64,000 nucleotides of DNA. It comes from Haliotis asinina (taxonomy: Eukaryota > Mollusca > Gastropoda > Lepetellida > Haliotidae). The position numbers were made by a program, and so were the translations under genes. Where the stretch lies: NCBI RefSeq assembly GCF_037392515.1, contig NC_090280.1:62564004-62628003 (forward strand), written 5' to 3'. Positions 43,375 through 55,358 of this stretch are shown here, piece by piece (positions within the stretch are counted from its first letter, which is position 1; each line of letters begins with the position of its first letter). The notes below the pieces were generated by a model, which worked only from the letters and a program-made list of their open reading frames with translations, was not told the origin of the DNA and searched no databases.

Positions 43375-43729
43375 CGACGAGCAAACCTGTCGTTTCAAAC
43401 GAACTGCATATAGAGCCAGCCAATTGTCTTGTGTCCAAATGAAGGCTGTGTTTTCATTTGAAATTGCTTTGCAGACCACTGAACGTATATTCTTGTGCTG
43501 ACCAGTCATTCGTCAGACAGGACAAGTCAAAAGTGACAGGGAAGTTTCAACTACATTTCCATGAACGTCTAGAATCTCCACTGAAAAGGGGCTCATGAAT
43601 ATATTCTCATGTAAAATAGTTTGCATATGCTCCGGCAGGTGGATGACTTTTGACAAGTGGTCAGAGATGAATAAATCCCTAGACTGACTACCCAAAAAAT
43701 AGGGTCAGCCGCCAGAGTCCTGCACTCTG

Positions 43730-43802
43730 TGCCGGAACCCGGGATTGAACCGGGGGCCTTTAGATCTTCAGTCTAACGCTCTCCCAACTGAGCTATTCCG
43801 GC
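43730..43802 (-). tRNA. tRNA-Phe: tRNA-Phe(GAA) copy 99
   Basis: Consensus gene; upstream TATATA; leader near-palindrome changed (atcgtttcaaacaag). Confidence 0.95.
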
Positions 43803-44157
43803 CGACGAGCAAACCTATCGTTTCAAACAAGCTGTATATAGAGCCAGCCAATTGTCTTGTGTCCAAATGAAGGCTGTGTTTTCATTTGAAATTGCTTTGC
43901 AGACCACTGAACGTATATTCTTGTGTTGACCAGTCATTCGTCAGACAGGACAAGTCAAAAGTGACAGGGAAGTTTCAACTACATTTCCATGAACGTCTAG
44001 AATCTCCACTGAAAAGGGGCTCATGAATATATTCTCATGTAAAATAGTTTGCATATGCTCCGGCAGGTGGATGACTTTTAACAAGTGGTCAGAGATGAAT
44101 AAATTCCTAGACTGACTACCCAAAAAATATGGTCAGCCGCCAGAGTCCTGCACTCTG

Positions 44158-44230
44158 TGCCGGAACCCGGGATTGAACCGGGGGCCTTTAGATCTTCAGT
44201 CTAACGCTCTCCCAACTGAGCTATTCCGGC
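44158..44230 (-). tRNA. tRNA-Phe: tRNA-Phe(GAA) copy 100
   Basis: Consensus gene; upstream TATATA. Confidence 0.95.
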
Positions 44231-44585
44231 CGACGAGCAAACCTGTCGTTTCAAACGAACTGTATATAGAGCCAGCCAATTGTCTTGTGTCCAAATGAAG
44301 GCTGTGTTTTCATTTGAAATTGCTTTGCAGACCACTGAACGTATATTCTTGTGCTGACCAGTCATTCGTCAGACAGGACAAGTCAAAAGTGACAGGGAAG
44401 TTTCAACTACATTTCCATGAACGTCTAGAATCTCCACTGAAAAGGGGCTCATGAATATATTCTCATGTAAAATAGTTTGCATATGCTCCGGCAGGTGGAT
44501 GACTTTTGACAAGTGGTCAGAGATGAATAAATTCCTAGACTGACTACCCAAAAAATAGGGTCAGCCGCCAGAGTCCTGCACTCTG

Positions 44586-44658
44586 TGCCGGAACCCGGGA
44601 TTGAACCGGGGGCCTTTAGATCTTCAGTCTAACGCTCTCCCAACTGAGCTATTCCGGC
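44586..44658 (-). tRNA. tRNA-Phe: tRNA-Phe(GAA) copy 101
   Basis: Consensus gene; upstream TATATA. Confidence 0.95.
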
Positions 44659-45013
44659 CGACGAGCAAACCTGTCGTTTCAAACGAACTGTATATAGAGC
44701 CAGCCAATTGTCTTGTGTCCAAATGAAGGCTGTGTTTTCATTTGAAATTGCTTTGCAGACCACTGAACGTATATTCTTGTGTTGACCAGTCATTCGTCAG
44801 ACAGGACAAGTCAAAAGTGACAGGGAAGTTTCAACTGCATTTCCATGAACGTCTAGAATCTCCACTGAAAAGGGGCTCATGAATATATTCTCATGTAAAA
44901 TAGTTTGCATATGCTCCGGCAGGTGGATGACTTTTAACAAGTGGTCAGAGATGAATAAATTCCTAGACTGACTACCCAAAAAATATGGTCAGCCGCCAGA
45001 GTCCTGCACTCTG

Positions 45014-45086
45014 TGCCGGAACCCGGGATTGAACCGGGGGCCTTTAGATCTTCAGTCTAACGCTCTCCCAACTGAGCTATTCCGGC
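45014..45086 (-). tRNA. tRNA-Phe: tRNA-Phe(GAA) copy 102
   Basis: Consensus gene; upstream TATATA; leader marker gcaaacttg. Confidence 0.95.
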
Positions 45087-45441
45087 CGACGAGCAAACTT
45101 GTCGTTTCAAACGAACTGTATATAGAGCCAGCCAATTGTCTTGTGTCCAAATGAAGGCTGTGTTTTCATTTGAAATTGCTTTGCAGACCACTGAACGTAT
45201 ATTCTTGTGCTGACCAGTCATTCGTCAGACAGGACAAGTCAAAAGTGACAGGGAAGTTTCAACTACATTTCCATGAACGTCTAGAATCTCCACTGAAAAG
45301 GGGCTCATGAATATATTCTCATGTAAAATAGTTTGCATATGCTCCGGCAGGTGGATGACTTTTGACAAGTGGTCAGAGATGAATAAATTCCTAGACTGAC
45401 TACCCAAAAAATATGGTCAGCCGCCAGAGTCCTGCACTCTG

Positions 45442-45514
45442 TGCCGGAACCCGGGATTGAACCGGGGGCCTTTAGCTCTTCAGTCTAACGCTCTCCCAAC
45501 TGAGCTATTCCGGC
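45442..45514 (-). tRNA. tRNA-Phe: tRNA-Phe(GAA) copy 103, U39G
   Basis: U39G replaces the last anticodon-stem pair with an A31-G39 mismatch. Upstream TATATA. Confidence 0.84.
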
Positions 45515-45869
45515 CGACGAGCAAACCTGTCGTTTCAAACGAACTGTATATAGAGCCAGCCAATTGTCTTGTGTCCAAATGAAGGCTGTGTTTTCATTTG
45601 AAATTGCTTTGCAGACCACTGAACGTATATTCTTGTGCTGACCAGTCATTCGTCAGACAGGACAAGTCAAAAGTGACAGGGAAGTTTCAACTACATTTCC
45701 ATGAACGTCTAGAATCTCCACTGAAAAGGGGCTCATGAATATATTCTCATGTAAAATAGTTTGCATATGCTCCGGCAGGTGGATGACTTTTGACAAGTGG
45801 TCAGAGATGAATAAATTCCTAGACTGACTACCCAAAAAATATGGTCAGCCGCCAGAGTCCTGCACTCTG

Positions 45870-45942
45870 TGCCGGAACCCGGGATTGAACCGGGGGCCTT
45901 TAGATCTTCAGTCTAACGCTCTCCCAACTGAGCTATTCCGGC
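45870..45942 (-). tRNA. tRNA-Phe: tRNA-Phe(GAA) copy 104
   Basis: Consensus gene; upstream TATATG. Confidence 0.95.
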
Positions 45943-46297
45943 CGACGAGCAAACCTGTCGTTTCAAACGAACTGCATATAGAGCCAGCCAATTGTCTTGT
46001 GTCCAAATGAAGGCTGTGTTTTCATTTGAAATTGCTTTGCAGACCACTGAACGTATATTCTTGTGTTGACCAGTCATTCGTCAGACAGGACAAGTCAAAA
46101 GTGACAGGGAAGTTTCAACTACATTTCCATGAACGTCTAGAATCTCCACTGAAAAGGGGCTCATGAATATATTCTCATGTAAAATAGTTTGCATATGCTC
46201 CGGCAGGTGGATGACTTTTGACAAGTGGTCAGAGATGAATAAATTCCTAGACTGACTACCCAAAAAATATGGTCAGCCGCCAGAGTCCTGCACTCTG

Positions 46298-46370
46298 TGC
46301 CGGAACCCGGGATTGAACCGGGGGCCTTTAGATCTTCAGTCTAACGCTCTCCCAACTGAGCTATTCCGGC
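46298..46370 (-). tRNA. tRNA-Phe: tRNA-Phe(GAA) copy 105
   Basis: Consensus gene; upstream element lost (TGTATG) and near-palindrome altered (AAACTA). Confidence 0.94.
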
Positions 46371-46725
46371 CGACGAGCAAACCTGTCGTTTCAAACTAAC
46401 TGCATACAGAGCCAGCCAATTGTCTTGTGTCCAAATGAAGGCTGTGTTTTCATTTGAAATTGCTTTGCAGACCACTGAACGTATATTCTTGTGCTGACCA
46501 GTCATTCGTCAGACAGGACAAGTCAAAAGTGACAGGGAAGTTTCAACTACATTTCCATGAACGTCTAGAATCTCCACTGAAAAGGGGCTCATGAATATAT
46601 TCTCATGTAAAATAGTTTGCATATGCTCCGGCAGGTGGATGACTTTTAACAAGTGGTCAGAGATGAATAAATTCCTAGACTGACTACCCAAAAAATATGG
46701 TCAGCCGCCAGAGTCCTGCACTCTG

Positions 46726-46798
46726 TGCCGGAACCCGGGATTGAACCGGGGGCCTTTAGATCTTCAGTCTAACGCTCTCCCAACTGAGCTATTCCGGC
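46726..46798 (-). tRNA. tRNA-Phe: tRNA-Phe(GAA) copy 106
   Basis: Consensus gene; upstream TATATA. Confidence 0.95.
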
Positions 46799-47153
46799 CG
46801 ACGAGCAAACCTGTCGTTTCAAACGAACTGTATATAGAGCCAGCCAATTGTCTTGTGTCCAAATGAAGGCTGTGTTTTCATTTGAAATTGCTTTGCAGAC
46901 CACTGAACGTATATTCTTGTGCTGACCAGTCATTCGTCAGACAGGACAAGTCAAAAGTGACAGGGAAGTTTCAACTACATTTCCATGAACGTCTAGAATC
47001 TCCACTGAAAAGGGGCTCATGAATATATTCTCATGTAAAATAGTTTGCATATGCTCCGGCAGGTGGATGACTTTTGACAAGTGGTCAGAGATGAATAAAT
47101 TCCTAGACTGACTACCCAAAAAATAGGGTCAGCCGCCAGAGTCCTGCACTCTG

Positions 47154-47226
47154 TGCCGGAACCCGGGATTGAACCGGGGGCCTTTAGATCTTCAGTCTAA
47201 CGCTCTCCCAACTGAGCTATTCCGGC
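47154..47226 (-). tRNA. tRNA-Phe: tRNA-Phe(GAA) copy 107
   Basis: Consensus gene; upstream TATATA. Confidence 0.95.
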
Positions 47227-47581
47227 CGACGAGCAAACCTGTCGTTTCAAACGAACTGTATATAGAGCCAGCCAATTGTCTTGTGTCCAAATGAAGGCTG
47301 TGTTTTCATTTGAAATTGCTTTGCAGACCACTGAACGTATATTCTTGTGTTGACCAGTCATTCGTCAGACAGGACAAGTCAAAAGTGACAGGGAAGTTTC
47401 AACTGCATTTCCATGAACGTCTAGAATCTCCACTGAAAAGGGGCTCATGAATATATTCTCATGTAAAATAGTTTGCATATGCTCCGGCAGGTGGATGACT
47501 TTTAACAAGTGGTCAGAGATGAATAAATTCCTAGACTGACTACCCAAAAAATATGGTCAGCCGCCAGAGTCCTGCACTCTG

Positions 47582-47654
47582 TGCCGGAACCCGGGATTGA
47601 ACCGGGGGCCTTTAGATCTTCAGTCTAACGCTCTCCCAACTGAGCTATTCCGGC
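47582..47654 (-). tRNA. tRNA-Phe: tRNA-Phe(GAA) copy 108
   Basis: Consensus gene; upstream TATATA; leader marker gcaaacttg. Confidence 0.95.
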
Positions 47655-48009
47655 CGACGAGCAAACTTGTCGTTTCAAACGAACTGTATATAGAGCCAGC
47701 CAATTGTCTTGTGTCCAAATGAAGGCTGTGTTTTCATTTGAAATTGCTTTGCAGACCACTGAACGTATATTCTTGTGCTGACCAGTCATTCGTCAGACAG
47801 GACAAGTCAAAAGTGACAGGGAAGTTTCAACTACATTTCCATGAACGTCTAGAATCTCCACTGAAAAGGGGCTCATGAATATATTCTCATGTAAAATAGT
47901 TTGCATATGCTCCGGCAGGTGGATGACTTTTGACAAGTGGTCAGAGATGAATAAATTCCTAGACTGACTACCCAAAAAATATGGTCAGCCGCCAGAGTCC
48001 TGCACTCTG

Positions 48010-48082
48010 TGCCGGAACCCGGGATTGAACCGGGGGCCTTTAGCTCTTCAGTCTAACGCTCTCCCAACTGAGCTATTCCGGC
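48010..48082 (-). tRNA. tRNA-Phe: tRNA-Phe(GAA) copy 109, U39G
   Basis: A31-G39 mismatch as in copy 103, its counterpart 2568 bp away. Upstream TATATA. Confidence 0.84.
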
Positions 48083-48437
48083 CGACGAGCAAACTTGTCG
48101 TTTCAAACGAACTGTATATAGAGCCAGCCAATTGTCTTGTGTCCAAATGAAGGCTGTGTTTTCATTTGAAATTGCTTTGCAGACCACTGAACGTATATTC
48201 TTGTGCTGACCAGTCATTCGTCAGACAGGACAAGTCAAAAGTGACAGGGAAGTTTCAACTACATTTCCATGAACGTCTAGAATCTCCACTGAAAAGGGGC
48301 TCATGAATATATTCTCATGTAAAATAGTTTGCATATGCTCCGGCAGGTGGATGACTTTTGACAAGTGGTCAGAGATGAATAAATTCCTAGACTGACTACC
48401 CAAAAAATATGGTCAGCCGCCAGAGTCCTGCACTCTG

Positions 48438-48510
48438 TGCCGGAACCCGGGATTGAACCGGGGGCCTTTAGATCTTCAGTCTAACGCTCTCCCAACTGAG
48501 CTATTCCGGC
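48438..48510 (-). tRNA. tRNA-Phe: tRNA-Phe(GAA) copy 110
   Basis: Consensus gene; upstream TATATA. Confidence 0.95.
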
Positions 48511-48865
48511 CGACGAGCAAACCTGTCGTTTCAAACGAACTGTATATAGAGCCAGCCAATTGTCTTGTGTCCAAATGAAGGCTGTGTTTTCATTTGAAAT
48601 TGCTTTGCAGACCACTGAACGTATATTCTTGTGCTGACCAGTCATTCGTCAGACAGGACAAGTCAAAAGTGACAGGGAAGTTTCAACTACATTTCCATGA
48701 ACGTCTAGAATCTCCACTGAAAAGGGGCTCATGAATATATTCTCATGTAAAATAGTTTGCATATGCTCCGGCAGGTGGATGACTTTTGACAAGTGGTCAG
48801 AGATGAATAAATTCCTAGACTGACTACCCAAAAAATATGGTCAGCCGCCAGAGTCCTGCACTCTG

Positions 48866-48938
48866 TGCCGGAACCCGGGATTGAACCGGGGGCCTTTAGA
48901 TCTTCAGTCTAACGCTCTCCCAACTGAGCTATTCCGGC
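48866..48938 (-). tRNA. tRNA-Phe: tRNA-Phe(GAA) copy 111
   Basis: Consensus gene; upstream element lost (TGTATG). Confidence 0.94.
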
Positions 48939-49293
48939 CGACGAGCAAACCTGTCGTTTCAAACGAACTGCATACAGAGCCAGCCAATTGTCTTGTGTCC
49001 AAATGAAGGCTGTGTTTTCATTTGAAATTGCTTTGCAGACCACTGAACGTATATTCTTGTGTTGACCAGTCATTCGTCAGACAGGACAAGTCAAAAGTGA
49101 CAGGGAAGTTTCAACTACATTTCCATGAACGTCTAGAATCTCCACTGAAAAGGGGCTCATGAATATATTCTCATGTAAAATAGTTTGCATATGCTCCGGC
49201 AGGTGGATGACTTTTGACAAGTGGTCAGAGATGAATAAATTCCTAGACTGACTACCCAAAAAATATGGTCAGCCGCCAGAGTCCTGCACTCTG

Positions 49294-49366
49294 TGCCGGA
49301 ACCCGGGATTGAACCGGGGGCCTTTAGATCTTCAGTCTAACGCTCTCCCAACTGAGCTATTCCGGC
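49294..49366 (-). tRNA. tRNA-Phe: tRNA-Phe(GAA) copy 112
   Basis: Consensus gene; upstream TATATG; near-palindrome altered (AAACTA). Confidence 0.95.
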
Positions 49367-49721
49367 CGACGAGCAAACCTGTCGTTTCAAACTAACTGCA
49401 TATAGAGCCAGCCAATTGTCTTGTGTCCAAATGAAGGCTGTGTTTTCATTTGAAATTGCTTTGCAGACCACTGAACGTATATTCTTGTGCTGACCAGTCA
49501 TTCGTCAGACAGGACAAGTCAAAAGTGACAGGGAAGTTTCAACTACATTTCCATGAACGTCTAGAATCTCCACTGAAAAGGGGCTCATGAATATATTCTC
49601 ATGTAAAATAGTTTGCATATGCTCCGGCAGGTGGATGACTTTTGACAAGTGGTCAGAGATGAATAAATCCCTAGACTGACTACCCAAAAAATAGGGTCAG
49701 CCGCCAGAGTCCTGCACTCTG

Positions 49722-49794
49722 TGCCGGAACCCTGGATTGAACCGGGGGCCTTTAGATCTTCAGTCTAACGCTCTCCCAACTGAGCTATTCCGGC
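49722..49794 (-). tRNA. tRNA-Phe: tRNA-Phe(GAA) copy 113, C62A
   Basis: C62A gives a G52-A62 mismatch in the T stem; seen once. Upstream TATATG. Confidence 0.84.
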
Positions 49795-50149
49795 CGACGA
49801 GCAAACCTGTCGTTTCAAACGAACTGCATATAGAGCCAGCCAATTGTCTTGTGTCCAAATGAAGGCTGTGTTTTCATTTGAAATTGCTTTGCAGACCACT
49901 GAACGTATATTCTTGTGCTGACCAGTCATTCGTCAGACAGGACAAGTCAAAAGTGACAGGGAAGTTTCAACTACATTTCCATGAACGTCTAGAATCTCCA
50001 CTGAAAAGGGGCTCATGAATATATTCTCATGTAAAATAGTTTGCATATGCTCCGGCAGGTGGATGACTTTTGACAAGTGGTCAGAGATGAATAAATTCCT
50101 AGACTGACTACCCAAAAAATATGGTCAGCCGCCAGAGTCCTGCACTCTG

Positions 50150-50222
50150 TGCCGGAACCCGGGATTGAACCGGGGGCCTTTAGATCTTCAGTCTAACGCT
50201 CTCCCAACTGAGCTATTCCGGC
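50150..50222 (-). tRNA. tRNA-Phe: tRNA-Phe(GAA) copy 114
   Basis: Consensus gene; upstream element lost (TGTATG). Confidence 0.94.
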
Positions 50223-50577
50223 CGACGAGCAAACCTGTCGTTTCAAACGAACTGCATACAGAGCCAGCCAATTGTCTTGTGTCCAAATGAAGGCTGTGTT
50301 TTCATTTGAAATTGCTTTGCAGACCACTGAACGTATATTCTTGTGCTGACCAGTCATTCGTCAGACAGGACAAGTCAAAAGTGACAGGGAAGTTTCAACT
50401 ACATTTCCATGAACGTCTAGAATCTCCACTGAAAAGGGGCTCATGAATATATTCTCATGTAAAATAGTTTGCATATGCTCCGGCAGGTGGATGACTTTTG
50501 ACAAGTGGTCAGAGATGAATAAATTCCTAGACTGACTACCCAAAAAATAGGGTCAGCCGCCAGAGTCCTGCACTCTG

Positions 50578-50650
50578 TGCTGGAACCCGGGATTGAACCG
50601 GGGGCCTTTAGATCTTCAGTCTAACGCTCTCCCAACTGAGCTTTTCCGGC
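50578..50650 (-). tRNA. tRNA-Phe: tRNA-Phe(GAA) copy 115, U8A/G70A
   Basis: The nearly invariant U8 is A, losing the U8-A14 tertiary pair and changing the A box, with a C3-A70 mismatch as well. Upstream TATATG. Confidence 0.75.
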
Positions 50651-51005
50651 CGACGAGCAAACCTGTCGTTTCAAACGAACTGCATATAGAGCCAGCCAAT
50701 TGTCTTGTGTCCAAATGAAGGCTGTGTTTTCATTTGAAATTGCTTTGCAGACCACTGAACGTATATTCTTGTGTTGACCAGTCATTCGTCAGACAGGACA
50801 AGTCAAAAGTGACAGGGAAGTTTCAACTACATTTCCATGAACGTCTAGAATCTCCACTGAAAAGGGGCTCATGAATATATTCTCATGTAAAATAGTTTGC
50901 ATATGCTCCGGCAGGTGGATGACTTTTGACAAGTGGTCAGAGATGAATAAATTCCTAGACTGACTACCCAAAAAATATGGTCAGCCGCCAGAGTCCTGCA
51001 CTCTG

Positions 51006-51078
51006 TGCCGGAACCCGGGATTGAACCGGGGGCCTTTAGATCTTCAGTCTAACGCTCTCCCAACTGAGCTATTCCGGC
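51006..51078 (-). tRNA. tRNA-Phe: tRNA-Phe(GAA) copy 116
   Basis: Consensus gene; upstream element lost (TGTATG); spacer marker ctcaagtaaa. Confidence 0.94.
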
Positions 51079-51433
51079 CGACGAGCAAACCTGTCGTTTC
51101 AAACGAACTGCATACAGAGCCAGCCAATTGTCTTGTGTCCAAATGAAGGCTGTGTTTTCATTTGAAATTGCTTTGCAGACCACTGAACGTATATTCTTGT
51201 GCTGACCAGTCATTCGTCAGACAGGACAAGTCAAAAGTGACAGGGAAGTTTCAACTACATTTCCATGAACGTCTAGAATCTCCACTGAAAAGGGGCTCAT
51301 GAATATATTCTCAAGTAAAATAGTTTGCATATGCTCCGGCAGGTGGATGACTTTTGACAAGTGGTCAGAGATGAATAAATTCCTAGACTGACTACCCAAA
51401 AAATATGGTCAGCCGCCAGAGTCCTGCACTCTG

Positions 51434-51506
51434 TGCTGGAACCCGGGATTGAACCGGGGGCCTTTAGATCTTCAGTCTAACGCTCTCCCAACTGAGCTAT
51501 TCCGGC
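51434..51506 (-). tRNA. tRNA-Phe: tRNA-Phe(GAA) copy 117, G70A
   Basis: C3-A70 mismatch; upstream TATATG. Confidence 0.86.
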
Positions 51507-51861
51507 CGACGAGCAAACCTGTCGTTTCAAACGAACTGCATATAGAGCCAGCCAATTGTCTTGTGTCCAAATGAAGGCTGTGTTTTCATTTGAAATTGCT
51601 TTGCAGACCACTGAACGTATATTCTTGTGCTGACCAGTCATTCGTCAGACAGGACAAGTCAAAAGTGACAGGGAAGTTTCAACTACATTTCCATGAACGT
51701 CTAGAATCTCCACTGAAAAGGGGCTCATGAATATATTCTCATGTAAAATAGTTTGCATATGCTCCGGCAGGTGGATGACTTTTGACAAGTGGTCAGAGAT
51801 GAATAAATTCCTAGACTGACTACCCAAAACATATGGTCAGCCGCCAGAGTCCTGCACTCTG

Positions 51862-51934
51862 TGCCGGAACCCGGGATTGAACCGGGGGCCTTTAGATCTT
51901 CAGTCTAACGCTCTCCCAACTGAGCTTTTCCGGC
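51862..51934 (-). tRNA. tRNA-Phe: tRNA-Phe(GAA) copy 118, U8A
   Basis: U8A without G70A. Its terminator is reduced to TTTT (tacccaaaacatat). Upstream TATATG. Confidence 0.78.
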
Positions 51935-52289
51935 CGACGAGCAAACCTGTCGTTTCAAACGAACTGCATATAGAGCCAGCCAATTGTCTTGTGTCCAAAT
52001 GAAGGCTGTGTTTTCATTTGAAATTGCTTTGCAGACCACTGAACGTATATTCTTGTGTTGACCAGTCATTCGTCAGACAGGACAAGTCAAAAGTGACAGG
52101 GAAGTTTCAACTACATTTCCATGAACGTCTAGAATCTCCACTGAAAAGGGGCTCATGAATATATTCTCAAGTAAAATAGTTTGCATATGCTCCGGCAGGT
52201 GGATGACTTTTGACAAGTGGTCAGAGATGAATAAATTCCTAGACTGACTACCCAAAAAATATGGTCAGCCGCCAGAGTCCTGCACTCTG

Positions 52290-52362
52290 TGCTGGAACCC
52301 GGGATTGAACCGGGGGCCTTTAGATCTTCAGTCTAACGCTCTCCCAACTGAGCTATTCCGGC
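52290..52362 (-). tRNA. tRNA-Phe: tRNA-Phe(GAA) copy 119, G70A
   Basis: C3-A70 mismatch; counterpart of copy 117 856 bp away. Upstream TATATG. Confidence 0.86.
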
Positions 52363-52717
52363 CGACGAGCAAACCTGTCGTTTCAAACGAACTGCATATA
52401 GAGCCAGCCAATTGTCTTGTGTCCAAATGAAGGCTGTGTTTTCATTTGAAATTGCTTTGCAGACCACTGAACGTATATTCTTGTGCTGACCAGTCATTCG
52501 TCAGACAGGACAAGTCAAAAGTGACAGGGAAGTTTCAACTACATTTCCATGAACGTCTAGAATCTCCACTGAAAAGGGGCTCATGAATATATTCTCATGT
52601 AAAATAGTTTGCATATGCTCCGGCAGGTGGATGACTTTTGACAAGTGGTCAGAGATGAATAAATTCCTAGACTGACTACCCAAAAAATATGGTCAGCCGC
52701 CAGAGTCCTGCACTCTG

Positions 52718-52790
52718 TGCCGGAACCCGGGATTGAACCGGGGGCCTTTAGATCTTCAGTCTAACGCTCTCCCAACTGAGCTATTCCGGC
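52718..52790 (-). tRNA. tRNA-Phe: tRNA-Phe(GAA) copy 120
   Basis: Consensus gene; upstream TATATA. Confidence 0.95.
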
Positions 52791-53145
52791 CGACGAGCAA
52801 ACCTGTCGTTTCAAACGAACTGTATATAGAGCCAGCCAATTGTCTTGTGTCCAAATGAAGGCTGTGTTTTCATTTGAAATTGCTTTGCAGACCACTGAAC
52901 GTATATTCTTGTGCTGACCAGTCATTCGTCAGACAGGACAAGTCAAAAGTGACAGGGAAGTTTCAACTACATTTCCATGAACGTCTAGAATCTCCACTGA
53001 AAAGGGGCTCATGAATATATTCTCATGTAAAATAGTTTGCATATGCTCCGGCAGGTGGATGACTTTTGACAAGTGGTCAGAGATGAATAAATTCCTAGAC
53101 TGACTACCCAAAAAATATGGTCAGCCGCCAGAGTCCTGCACTCTG

Positions 53146-53218
53146 TGCTGGAACCCGGGATTGAACCGGGGGCCTTTAGCTCTTCAGTCTAACGCTCTCC
53201 CAACTGAGCTATTCCGGC
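53146..53218 (-). tRNA. tRNA-Phe: tRNA-Phe(GAA) copy 121, U39G/G70A
   Basis: Combines two variants otherwise found in separate copies, as expected from exchange between units. Upstream TATATG. Confidence 0.8.
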
Positions 53219-53573
53219 CGACGAGCAAACCTGTCGTTTCAAACGAACTGCATATAGAGCCAGCCAATTGTCTTGTGTCCAAATGAAGGCTGTGTTTTCA
53301 TTTGAAATTGCTTTGCAGACCACTGAACGTATATTCTTGTGCTGACCAGTCATTCGTCAGACAGGACAAGTCAAAAGTGACAGGGAAGTTTCAACTACAT
53401 TTCCATGAACGTCTAGAATCTCCACTGAAAAGGGGCTCATGAATATATTCTCATGTAAAATAGTTTGCATATGCTCCGGCAGGTGGATGACTTTTGACAA
53501 GTGGTCAGAGATGAATAAATTCCTAGACTGACTACCCAAAAAATATGGTCAGCCGCCAGAGTCCTGCACTCTG

Positions 53574-53646
53574 TGCCGGAACCCGGGATTGAACCGGGGG
53601 CCTTTAGATCTTCAGTCTAACGCTCTCCCAACTGAGCTATTCCGGC
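53574..53646 (-). tRNA. tRNA-Phe: tRNA-Phe(GAA) copy 122
   Basis: Consensus gene; upstream TATATA. Confidence 0.95.
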
Positions 53647-54001
53647 CGACGAGCAAACCTGTCGTTTCAAACGAACTGTATATAGAGCCAGCCAATTGTC
53701 TTGTGTCCAAATGAAGGCTGTGTTTTCATTTGAAATTGCTTTGCAGACCACTGAACGTATATTCTTGTGCTGACCAGTCATTCGTCAGACAGGACAAGTC
53801 AAAAGTGACAGGGAAGTTTCAACTACATTTCCATGAACGTCTAGAATCTCCACTGAAAAGGGGCTCATGAATATATTCTCATGTAAAATAGTTTGCATAT
53901 GCTCCGGCAGGTGGATGACTTTTGACAAGTGGTCAGAGATGAATAAATCCCTAGACTGACTACCCAAAAAATATGGTCAGCCGCCAGAGTCCTGCACTCA
54001 G

Positions 54002-54074
54002 TGCCGGAACCCGGGATTGAACCGGGGGCCTTTAGATCTTCAGTCTAACGCTCTCCCAACTGAGCTATTCCGGC
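54002..54074 (-). tRNA. tRNA-Phe: tRNA-Phe(GAA) copy 123
   Basis: Consensus gene; upstream TATATA; trailer hairpin has one mismatch (actcag). Confidence 0.95.
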
Positions 54075-54429
54075 CGACGAGCAAACCTGTCGTTTCAAAC
54101 GAACTGTATATAGAGCCAGCCAATTGTCTTGTGTCCAAATGAAGGCTGTGTTTTCATTTGAAATTGCTTTGCAGACCACTGAACGTATATTCTTGTGCTG
54201 ACCAGTCATTCGTCAGACAGGACAAGTCAAAAGTGACAGGGAAGTTTCAACTACATTTCCATGAACGTCTAGAATCTCCACTGAAAAGGGGCTCATGAAT
54301 ATATTCTCATGTAAAATAGTTTGCATATGCTCCGGCAGGTGGATGACTTTTGACAAGTGGTCAGAGATGAATAAATCCCTAGACTGACTACCCAAAAAAT
54401 AGGGTCAGCCGCCAGAGTCCTGCACTCTG

Positions 54430-54502
54430 TGCCGGAACCCGGGATTGAACCGGGGGCCTTTAGATCTTCAGTCTAACGCTCTCCCAACTGAGCTATTCCG
54501 GC
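54430..54502 (-). tRNA. tRNA-Phe: tRNA-Phe(GAA) copy 124
   Basis: Consensus gene; upstream TATATA. Confidence 0.95.
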
Positions 54503-54857
54503 CGACGAGCAAACCTGTCGTTTCAAACGAACTGTATATAGAGCCAGCCAATTGTCTTGTGTCCAAATGAAGGCTGTGTTTTCATTTGAAATTGCTTTGC
54601 AGACCACTGAACGTATATTCTTGTGTTGACCAGTCATTCGTCAGACAGGACAAGTCAAAAGTGACAGGGAAGTTTCAACTACATTTCCATGAACGTCTAG
54701 AATCTCCACTGAAAAGGGGCTCATGAATATATTCTCATGTAAAATAGTTTGCATATGCTCCGGCAGGTGGATGACTTTTGACAAGTGGTCAGAGATGAAT
54801 AAATCCCTAGACTGACTACCCAAAAAATAGGGTCAGCCGCCAGAGTCCTGCACTCTG

Positions 54858-54930
54858 TGCCGGAACCCGGGATTGAACCGGGGGCCTTTAGATCTTCAGT
54901 CTAACGCTCTCCCAACTGAGCTATTCCGGG
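54858..54930 (-). tRNA. tRNA-Phe: tRNA-Phe(GAA) copy 125, G1C
   Basis: First base is C, so pair 1-72 is lost (C1-C72); 5' end processing may suffer. Upstream TATATA. Confidence 0.8.
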
Positions 54931-55285
54931 CGACGAGGAAACCTGTCGTTTCAAACGAACTGTATATAGAGCCAGCCAATTGTCTTGTGTCCAAATGAAG
55001 GCTGTGTTTTCATTTGAAATTGCTTTGCAGACCACTGAACGTATATTCTTGTGCTGACCAGTCATTCGTCAGACAGGACAAGTCAAAAGTGACAGGGAAG
55101 TTTCAACTACATTTCCATGAACGTCTAGAATCTCCACTGAAAAGGGGCTCATGAATATATTCTCATGTAAAATAGTTTGCATATGCTCCGGCAGGTGGAT
55201 GACTTTTGACAAGTGGTCAGAGATGAATAAATCCCTAGACTGACTACCCAAAAAATAGGGTCAGCCGCCAGAGTCCTGCACTCTG

Positions 55286-55358
55286 TGCCGGAACCCGGGA
55301 TTGAACCGGGGGCCTTTAGATCTTCAGTCTAACGCTCTCCCAACTGAGCTATTCCGGG
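55286..55358 (-). tRNA. tRNA-Phe: tRNA-Phe(GAA) copy 126, G1C
   Basis: Same change as copy 125, in the adjacent unit. Upstream TATATA. Confidence 0.8.

Larger units (their letters stand above)
44158..46725. repeat. Six-unit higher-order block, first copy (2568 bp)
   Basis: Markers include caactgcattt in a spacer, gcaaacttgtc, a U39G gene and a gene with TATA-like loss (TGTATG). All recur 2568 bp downstream in order. Confidence 0.8.
46726..49293. repeat. Six-unit higher-order block, second copy (2568 bp)
   Basis: Tandem duplicate of 44158..46725 by shared ordered markers. Confidence 0.8.
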
